Source: Haliclona indistincta
Taxonomy: Eukaryota; Porifera; Demospongiae; Haplosclerida; Chalinidae
Assembly: GCA_964017065.1 (NCBI GenBank)
Contig: OZ024784.1
Location: forward strand, 16,163,152-16,227,151
Direction: 5' to 3'
DNA: 64,000 nt
Positions 56,978 through 64,000 of the stretch are shown piece after piece; the stretch's first letter is position 1; every line of letters begins with the position of its first letter. The notes under the pieces are model-generated. The model had not been told where the DNA came from, did no database searches, and saw only the letters and a program-made list of their open reading frames with translations. The position numbers and the translations under genes were made by a program.

Positions 56978-58795
56978 ATGGTAAGCATATTTATAGTGCT
57001 TCTGTTAGTTTTGAATTTTTGTTATAGCTTATCAAGCTCTGCTAAATTAGAGAAACGGTCGTCAAGTTCGTCAATTTGGCTCGAAAGACAGAGAAAGGCA
57101 CGTGTGTTGCTGTTATCAATGTCACGCCCACCACCCCCAGCACGGGGCAATGTGGAGATTTGCACTTGCGGTTTTTACAATACCACAAGGGTGGGGGAGC
57201 GACTGGCATGCAAATCCCCCGCATATCCCCCACTTGGCCCCTACTGGTGCACAGTCCAAACAGAGAACACTATGCTACATGTCCGCATTTGTGTTTACTG
57301 AAAAATACGAACATGTCAAATGCCCCACCCCTCGGGCAGCAAACAGCTGGCAAATCCCCACGTACCTCCCCACCTTATCCCATGTTGGGGGTGATGGGGC
57401 GTGACAATGATAGGCACATAATAATGCCATCATCTTACTGTAGGACCCCCTAGTGTCTAAGGCTGCTGCTGACAGGTATCGCTGTCGCAGTGCATACAAA
57501 CTAATTGAGATGGACAATAAACATCACTTTCTCAAGCGTCGGTCTATTGTAGTGAGCAAACAATACTTGACCATAAATTTATAGTACAATACTATTCTTC
57601 TCTAAGTAAATTAAGTATGCCAGTGACATATTGGTGGATGTCTCTGTGTTCTAATAACACATGCACATCACATCATTTGTTCTGTTTCAGATTGATTGTG
57701 GAGCTAGACCAGGTATATAAAATCAAGGTTTGGATATATTTCGATGACGGTTTCTCTCGACAGGTGCCTGGTCACAAGTGGCAGCACAGAGAGTGCTGAC
57801 AAAGGATAAACAGACTCAATACGAAGGTATGTTTACTAGTTAATGACAGTACATGTTTTGTCATCTGTATAGCTGGTTTACAGCGCAGGTGGGCTGAATG
57901 TGGTGGAGTAATAGCAGTTGATATTGAAGGTGTGTGTTGACGATCAGATTGTGGGGGTTTGCACACACTGTGAAGACAGGTTTGTCATTTGTTCTAGTCC
58001 CAAATATTATGAATAGCTAGTATGATGCTGAAGTAAGTAAAATAGCTTATACCACGTCAATTAACTGTTGCTATCTTGTGTATTGCCTGCCGTGAAAACA
58101 GCTGCAATTTGTTTTCTAAACCCAGAGATTGAGCCACTACCAGGAGTCCACATCATGGAGAAATGTGATCTCACAAGCCACAGTGTTTGTGATCGCATTC
58201 TGAGACTGTTGAATAGCTGTAAAGCTAATGTAGTGATGAGGTAATCATAATAAGACGAGTTGTTTTGGTTGATGAAACGAGAAGGAATATTTTTGTATCT
58301 ATACTGAAAAAAACACTTGAGCTATAATTTCAACATCCTTGCATCCGTCTTCTTTCCTCTCTCTTATCGTTTTGTGTTTATAGTGACATGGCTCCAAATG
58401 CATCAGGAATGCGAGTACTTGACCACCAGAGAATAATGGTGAAATGTCATGTTAACTCATTTTCATGAGCATGAACATTATCATTTTAGCATGATCAGTA
58501 GCTCATTTTAAATCTACATTAGGAATTGGGACGCTGTGCATATGAACTTGCTAAGGTCAGTTTAAAAGACGGAGGAACATTTCTTTGCAAATTATGGCAA
58601 GGAGCACTTGTAAAAAGTAAGTTTTTGTTAGGTATTAACCAGTTTACTTTTCCTCTTAGGTTTCAAGGAAGAGCTAAAAGAAAAATTTGAAAGAGTAGAG
58701 GAGTGCAGATTAAAATCCACTCGATCAGACTCTTCAGAAATTTATATCATTGCTCACAGATACAGTAACATGCGTGATGACGAACTTGTTTTGTG
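56978..58795 (+). CDS. MRM2: Mitochondrial rRNA 2'-O-methyltransferase, FtsJ/RrmJ family (MRM2-like)
   Basis: Adds a 2'-O-methyl group to the large mitochondrial rRNA using SAM. Nine exons join in frame to 265 residues: 56978-57101, 57444-57551, 57691-57712, 57764-57826, 57873-57929, 58102-58240, 58384-58438, 58523-58616 and 58660-58795. The FtsJ catalytic tetrad is visible: Lys in YRCRSAYKL, Asp in MSDMAPNASG, Lys in GGTFLCKLWQG, Glu in SSEIYIIA. The SAM site reads VIDCGARPGAWSQVA. The N-terminus (MVSIFIVLLLVLNF...) precedes SSIWLERQRK and the conserved DPLVSKAA and may target mitochondria. The RRWAECGGVIAVDIE stretch matches the second nucleotide-binding strand. MRM2 fits better than the nuclear SPB1/FTSJ3 or tRNA FTSJ1 by length and the conserved N-terminal block. 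Intron 1 holds a MITE. Confidence 0.9.
57115..57414. mobile_element. MITE-like inverted-repeat element in MRM2 intron 1
   Basis: The left end reads ATCAATGTCACGCCCACCAC and the right end is an imperfect inverse, GTGATGGGGCGTGACAATGAT. Interior is C-rich with no credible gene. About 300 bp, filling most of the intron. Confidence 0.6.
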
Positions 58796-58940
58796 AACAA
58801 ATTAATTGACGACGCGTGGGTGCAAAATTTTGCGTACGTTTTCGTAAAGCTGCTAGTTAAGATTAGCGCAGTCGAACGCCGCTAGCTCTGAGCCGTGACT
58901 TCATGAACAGAATTTCAGCTTTATACAACCGCGAGTCAGG

Positions 58941-60195
58941 ATGACGAATGGTAAGTGACATTTTATCGATGCTAGCTAGCATTTAGATTTATCATTGCTT
59001 CTTCAGTTTTGCATGATCTACAATACTCGCACCTATAGTGGTGGGTCTGTTGCATAATGCTTCCTTTTTCATGGCCAGGTTCAGGAGAAGGACTTGAAGG
59101 ATTTATGTATCAGTACAGTACCTTTGCACTGGGTGGTTCTACAGCTTGCCTACTCTTTCTGGTCTGCAGTCTCTTGTGTGTAATTTGTGTGTTGACTGCG
59201 AGATTGAAAAAGTATCGTCGGCAGGGACAAAATAAGAAAAGAACAGGAGCGTCATCTTCAGCAGGTATATTGCATGTATAACACAGTGCACATTACGAAT
59301 ACTCTAAAGTGAAACTACTACAATCACGTATGTTTGAAAATTGTTATCATTTTGATAATTCACCACTACAGCCGGTCAACAAAAATTTTGGATCCCAATG
59401 TCTAAACTAGCTGATGAAGAGGAGACCACTGATGGAACTAACATCTTCCGGCAAGAAAAATCTACTGCTGTGGATATTGAGCCAGCGAGTAATATTCAAG
59501 AGACTGGATTGTTTGGTACTGTTGCAAGTAGACCTGCATCAGTTCCTCTTGAAAATAGCCCACTGGAGCAAGAAGGTTCCCCACAAGCTTCAAAACCAAT
59601 ACCCATTCCTGTTCCACCACCACCTGTCCCACCTCCTATTCCACAGCCCCAACTATCACCATCACCTGCAGCACCTTCCTCTCCGCGTGCACCTTCATAT
59701 CTTTCAATGGAACCAGAAGGTCAAACTTCTTTAGAACCTGCACCCCGCAAGCCTGAGTCATCACTTCCTCGCCGTAAACCACCTATTCCAGATGCATTTT
59801 CACTACCATTTAAGCGACCAGCAACACCTGATCAGTCTTTAGAACCAGTTCGTCACAAATCTCCTGTCGCTGTACCCCATGTACTTCCAGTATCTGAAGT
59901 ATCGCCAACCCATTTGGCCCAAGTGTTAGCTGATCTCAGCGAACCAGATATGCGTCCAGTGTCTGCTCATATTTATGAGAATGCTGATTCATGGCTAACA
60001 TCTTTGATAGCAAGTAGCAGATCCAGGGCACAACCAGAGATTCCAGATCCTTCACCCGCTGATCCATTTTATGCAGTTCCTCATCCTCCCAGGAAAGATA
60101 GCCAGTCAAAGCCGCTTATTCCAATAGTGGATTCAACTAGTGACTATGTGCCAATGACTCCCTGCAATAGGTCACACAGTATGAGGCAGATGTAA
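58941..60195 (+). CDS. Single-pass transmembrane adaptor with SH2/SH3-ligand motifs (LAT-like layout)
   Basis: Three exons (58941-58950, 59079-59264, 59372-60195) join in frame to 339 residues. It starts MTNGSGEGLEGFMYQ, a very short outside part without a signal peptide, then a membrane span at about 20-44 ending CSLLCVICVLTARLKK, with cysteines that could be palmitoylated. The tail has a proline run (PIPIPVPPPPVPPPIP) and LPRRKPPIP, which are SH3-ligand-like. Every tyrosine past residue 60 lies in an SH2-ligand-like motif: Y175 YLSM and Y324 YVPM (PI3-kinase p85 YxxM), Y267 YENA (Grb2-type YxN), Y299 YAVP (YxxP). This is the layout of LAT, SIT or NTAL adaptors, but there is no sequence match I know. 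Function is inferred. An AATAAA lies at 60307. Confidence 0.75.
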
Positions 60196-60339
60196 CATTG
60201 ATCACAGGCACACTTACACACACAATACAAACATGATGTAGCTGCAAATTTTTGTAGATTGTTGTCATTTTTTATTTTTGCATGGTTTGGTTGACCATTG
60301 ATATTGAATAAAAGGTGTATTGAATGAAAAGTGTAGTGG

Positions 60340-60595
60340 GGGATGACGCTCGCAAAAGTAAAGGAACAAGGCTTGAAAATACTACTCTCTGATATAGTTT
60401 CTCTACTACATCAGCGGCTTGCTGTGACGACCTGCAACAAATGCGGAATCCTCCCATTACTTCATCGGACTGCGTACAGCGTGTCTACGGCAGCCATAGA
60501 CTTTAGAGTACAAAGTCTATGCTGCAGCCAATACTGCGTGATTTCTAGGCGAACGTTCGCAGCTTATGAATAAAACTCCATATCCTGTCGATGTC
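60340..60595. repeat. Dispersed repeat, inverted relative to the 14240-14460 copy
   Basis: CATCAGCGGCTTGCTGTGACGACCTGCAACAAATGCGGAATCCTC then TTACTTCATCGGACTGCG is the reverse complement, with changes, of 14350-14450. An inner hairpin CATAGACTTT/AAAGTCTATG is at about 60498-60524. Confidence 0.7.
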
Positions 60596-60702
60596 TGTCG
60601 TACGTTCTGCAATCTGATTGGATCGCAGAGAATGCCAGAGATCCCCGCGAGGCTGACGCGTTTTGTGGGCGTGCCTAACCTAGGTGCAGCAGCCAGTGAA
60701 AT

Positions 60703-62447
60703 ATGGTAAGTTACAGGCTGTTGAATGACTCGTGATTCTTCTGCTTAGGAAGCGAGTTTACGTGCTCTGAGAAGGTTTTCACGATTGAGTGTTTTTCGTA
60801 GCTACGGCAAAGGGTTTATTCGTCTTCCACTGATGGCGCAAAGAACACTGGTAAGTGAACTAACCTTCATCCATTATTATTATTCATTTTGTCTATATTC
60901 AGGCTACTAGGAAAGAATATGACAGTTTTGGCGAAGTAGAAGTCCCTGTTAATGCCTACTATGGTGCTGTAACAGCTCGTTCCAAGCTGAATTTCCCCAT
61001 TGGAGGAGAAAGCGAGCGTATGCCTGTATGTAGATGATCTCTCAAATGATTGTATACTCAGGGTATTACTTTAGGCTCGAGTAATCCATGCATTTGGCTA
61101 TTTGAAAAGAGCTTGTGCTGAAGTGAATGCTCAACACTATGGACTGGACAGTAAGATAGCAGACGCCATAGTCAAGGCAGCAACTGAGGTACCATGCATG
61201 AGTTGAATCCAGAGAAAATGACATTGCTTACGTGTGTAGGTTGCAGAAGGAAAGTTGGACAGTCACTTTCCATTAGTAGTGTGGCAGACAGGATCTGGTA
61301 CACAAACTAACATGAATGTGAACGAAGTGATCAGTAACCGAGCCATTGAGATGTGTGGAGGCCAGCTTGGATCAAAGGATCCTGTACATCCTAATGATCA
61401 CGTCAATTGTAGCCAGAGTTCCAATGACACCTTTCCGACTGCCATGCATGTAGCTGTTGCCATGGAGATCACTCAGTGTCTGTTACCTGGACTGGACACT
61501 CTGTATGGGTCATTGTGTCGTAAGAGAGATGAGTTTAAAGACATTGTCAAGATAGGACGCACTCACACACAGGTGAGTAAATCCTGCTCTATAGCTGGTT
61601 CATCTTATGATTAACTCCACAGGATGCAGTTCCACTCACTCTCGGTCAGGAATTTAGTGGTTATGCTACTCAGGTGGAGTATGGGATAGCTCGAGTCAAG
61701 GCTACTCTGCCACGATTACAACAACTAGCACTTGGAGGTACTGCTGTTGGGACAGGATTGAATACTCGTGTTGGGTTTGCTGAGAGAGTAGCAGAGCATC
61801 TCGCAGAGCTGACCAAAATACCGTTTGTTAGTGCAGAGAACAAGTTTGAGGCTTTAGCAGCTCACGATGCTTTAGTGGAAGTCCACGGAGCTCTCAATGT
61901 TGTGGCATGCAGCTTGATGAAGATAGCCAATGACATACGATTCCTTGGTTCTGGTCCAAGGTGTGGGCTAGGAGAGCTATTGTTACCAGAGAATGAGCCT
62001 GGTAGCAGTATAATGCCTGGGAAGGTGAATCCCACACAATGCGAGGCCATCACTATGGTGGCTGCCCAGGTAATAGGAAACCACACAGCAGTCTCTGTCG
62101 GTGGCAGCAATGGGCACTTTGAACTAAATGTGTTTAAACCAATGATTGTGCGCAATGTACTGCAGTCTGTCAGGCTTATTGGAGATGCTAGTCGAGCCTT
62201 TACTGTGAATTGTGTGGATGGTATACAAGCTAATAGGGAAAGAATTGAAAAGCATTTAAACGAATCTCTGATGCTTGTCACAGCTCTCAACCCTCATTTG
62301 GGTTACGAAAAGGGAGCTACTATTGCCAAGACAGCTCACAAGAAAGGGCTCACTCTGAAGCAGGCAGCTTTGGAGCTAGGTTACCTGACAGAGGAAGAAT
62401 TTGATCGACTAGTGATACCTGGAGATATGCTAGGACCAAAACAGTGA
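60703..62447 (+). CDS. FH: Fumarate hydratase, class II, mitochondrial
   Basis: Converts fumarate to malate in the TCA cycle. The start ATG at 60703-60705 is followed at once by an intron (GTAAG), then [20 protein letters not shown], an Arg/Ser-rich mitochondrial targeting sequence. The body reads [87 protein letters not shown] and [14 protein letters not shown]. The class II signature [16 protein letters not shown] carries the catalytic Ser loop, and His in GRTHTQ is also conserved. The C-terminus is [19 protein letters not shown], ending MLGPKQ at the TGA 62445-62447. Exons are standard, with 50-70 bp introns. All catalytic motifs are intact. Alternative start at the inner Met before AQRTL could give a cytosolic form. 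Confidence 0.96.
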
Positions 62448-62632
62448 ACTCTGTGCTCGTTAGGTGTATTATTTATTCAAATATTTGTTTCTTAACACGC
62501 TGACTCTACCAAACAATGTTTTATAGAGAAATGAATTAATAATCCTCTGGTTTGCAAGGCCCAGGACACGCTCATTAAATGGGAGTAGGCCTGTAAATAC
62601 TAAATGAGAGGTACAAGTTTATTTTAGTGCTG
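62448..62632. other. Intergenic between convergent fumarase and OTUB1
   Basis: 185 bp of 3' flanks. No gene. Confidence 0.6.
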
Positions 62633-63785
62633 CTATGAGTACAAAATATCATAGTGCCCTGGGCGATAAAGAATGTGAATGTGAGGAGTGGCTCCCTCAG
62701 GAAAGTCATGATGGTTAACCCCTGAGCCCTCTCCTCTGTCCATATACAGTACTCTCACATTGACACCAAGAGCTTGAGTGAGAGCGGAGATATGAATGTG
62801 ATCACTCTCACGATACATTGGGTCTACCTCCTGTGAGAGAAATGAGTAAAACAGACTGTACATTGTCTCACATACATGATTGCAGTAGTCTTTAATAGAT
62901 TGATAGCCTTCCAAAAACGCCATGTAGAAGTCAGCATTGCTCTGTATGTAGCCTGAAGTGACAATTCTCAGGTAGCATACAACATAATCAGACATGCCCG
63001 AGTCTCTGAATGTCTGAATCATGTGTGTAAAGATAAGCGGTATTTATACAATCACTGACTTTCACTAGTTCGTCAATTGTTCCTTCTGGCTTCACAACAG
63101 ATTCCAATATATCTATGAACTACATGTGGTAATTATGAGTGCAACTACCTAACCAGTGAACAGTAACAAGTACCGTATCATGAAAGTCTTCCAGAGTGAA
63201 TGAGGGATAGCCGAGTGACAGTAACTGTGTCTGGTTCCTATCTATAGCTTGCCTAAAACTGAAAGACAATGAGCAAGAAGTTGGAAGCGAGAGAAATAGA
63301 CCTTTCAAGTTCTGCTTTATTGTACAGCAATCTCTCTAAAAAGGAGAAAGCAAAAGCTCTGAAAAAGCAGTTTCCATCTCCCCTGGTTCGTCTCAGATGC
63401 TTGTACTTAACACTCAGATCCTGCAAAAATTGAACAGAGTTAAGTTATAACAACAAGCCACACCCACCTTGATTTTTGCCTGATAAACATTATCATCAGC
63501 AGAATACTCCTTAGACAAGCAATCTATTGCTTCTAAATCGCCAACCAACTCACTAGAGTCTGCTACCTGTTCAAAAAGAACAAATAATCGTCGGTGCTGA
63601 CTGTTGTAAAAAATAATTATGATGATGCTCACATCTTTCTGTATTTGATCTATCTGCCTCGCTGTAGCCTCATCTTGGTAAGCAGCTAAACAAGAGAGAT
63701 AGTGAGGTTTAATTTAAACGTAAAAGTCATAGTTACCTCCGCTAAGTAAGCTCTCAGCGCGATCATCTGTACTGCCATGAGCCAT
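62633..63785 (-). CDS. OTUB1: Ubiquitin thioesterase otubain (OTUB1-type deubiquitinase)
   Basis: Cleaves Lys48-linked ubiquitin and blocks E2 enzymes such as UBC13. It starts MAHGSTDDRAESLLSG at 63785. Exons on the minus strand then read YQDEATARQIDQIQKD, LSKEYSADDNVYQAKIK, RTRGDGNCFFRAFAFSFLE (OTU catalytic Asp and Cys), QTQLLSLGYPSFTLEDFHDT, FRDSGMSDYVVCYLRIVTSG, EVDPMYRESDHIHI and ALTQALGVNVRVLYMDRGEG. The catalytic His is in YRPGHYDILYS, next to the stop at 62633-62635. The D-C-H triad and the ESDHIHI block are intact. N-terminal region before YQDEA is shorter than vertebrate OTUB1, so E2 binding may differ. OTUB2 lacks this N-terminal helix, which favours OTUB1. Confidence 0.94.
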
Positions 63786-63889
63786 ACCAGCTTTGCACGT
63801 TACTCGAATGTCCGTATTTAGTTTACTAGAATATACGGACCGTTGTCACAGCGACTTCTGCAGAAAAACGCCCGAGGCACAAGCTGGTC
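63786..63889. promoter_or_regulatory. Shared head-to-head promoter region, OTUB1 / DNAL1
   Basis: Only 104 bp separate the two divergent start codons. Confidence 0.4.
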
Positions 63890-64000
63890 ATGGTGAGCCT
63901 CGCAAGAGCACCACTCTTGGTATTATAATATTTCTTCTTTTAGTCTAAAGGAAGTACAACCAAAGAAGCTCTTACAAAATGGGTGAGTGCTATAAGCTGT
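63890..64000 (+). CDS. DNAL1: Axonemal dynein light chain 1, start only (runs off the window)
   Basis: ATG at 63890-63892 is followed by an intron (GTGAGC to TTTTAG), then 63944-63982 reading SKGSTTKEALTKW with a donor GTGAGT. MxKxTTxKEALxxW is the N-terminus of DNAL1/LC1, the leucine-rich-repeat light chain that binds an outer-arm dynein heavy chain motor domain. Only 14 residues are in view, so the call rests on this short match. Confidence 0.6.

Noticed and set aside
57076..57453. Overlapping plus-strand frames of 100-125 codons in MRM2 intron 1
   Set aside because: They lie in a C-rich inverted-repeat element; protein sequence has no coding character and the MRM2 exon sum works without them.
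1..64000. CRISPR arrays, operons, tRNA or rRNA genes
   Set aside because: None seen on either strand. The window is eukaryotic and I found no cloverleaf or rRNA-like stretch by eye, though a covariance search was not possible.

Overview
This is a eukaryotic window from a compact, AT-rich metazoan genome. Genes are split by many short GT-AG introns (often 45-90 bp), lie only 100-700 bp apart on both strands, and several neighbours start head to head. Gene content (ATG2, OTUB1, STN1, an axonemal dynein light chain, laminin-N, TMEM132-like, Kunitz/WAP/thyroglobulin and FN3 modules) is animal. The compactness and odd adhesion receptors make a sponge my best guess. This is an inference, not a proof.

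Layout. 1-3900 (-): N-terminal part of ATG2. 4132-14131 (+) and 15403-20957 (-): two aldehyde-oxidase-like genes in tail-to-tail inverted orientation. Copy A is split inside an exon by an apparently young Ty3/Gypsy LTR retrotransposon (7681-12025, identical 152-bp LTRs, 5-bp target duplication). The spacer 14132-15402 holds repeats and a MITE. 21678-38714 (+): a giant adhesion receptor gene. My exon model gives an open frame of 5142 residues and contains one 12-kb exon. 39060-40571 (-): an uncertain gene, possibly PPP1R36-like. 40750-44024 (+): asparaginase with ankyrin repeats. 44538-47205 (-): a tandem array of three tiny two-exon genes for Pro/Gln/Tyr-rich, Cys/Trp-rich tail-anchored-like proteins. 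47959-49535 (+): ADP-dependent glucokinase. 49750-55142 (-): a transmembrane protein built from protease-inhibitor modules (TIL, WAP, thyroglobulin-1, Kunitz, VWC-like). 55413-56859 (+): STN1. 56978-58795 (+): MRM2-type rRNA 2'-O-methyltransferase. 58941-60195 (+): a LAT-like transmembrane adaptor candidate. 60703-62447 (+): fumarase. 62633-63785 (-): OTUB1. 63890-end (+): start of DNAL1.

The most interesting item is the giant receptor. It has an usherin-like N-terminus (LamG-like jellyroll plus laminin N-terminal-like), an acidic mucin-like 11 x 32-residue repeat, and two tandem TMEM132-like ectodomains. Each ectodomain appears to carry cohesin-like folds followed by a dockerin-like calcium-loop pair. 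A second mucin stretch, FN3, one membrane span and a tail ending in a PDZ-ligand-like motif follow. Next in interest are the transmembrane adaptor whose four distal tyrosines all sit in SH2-ligand-like motifs, the three-gene microprotein array, and the mosaic inverted AOX pair.

The genes do not form one pathway. All annotations come from reading the sequence, with no database search. Exon boundaries are mine, and where frames could be summed (giant receptor, MRM2, adaptor, ADPGK, microproteins) the totals divide by three.
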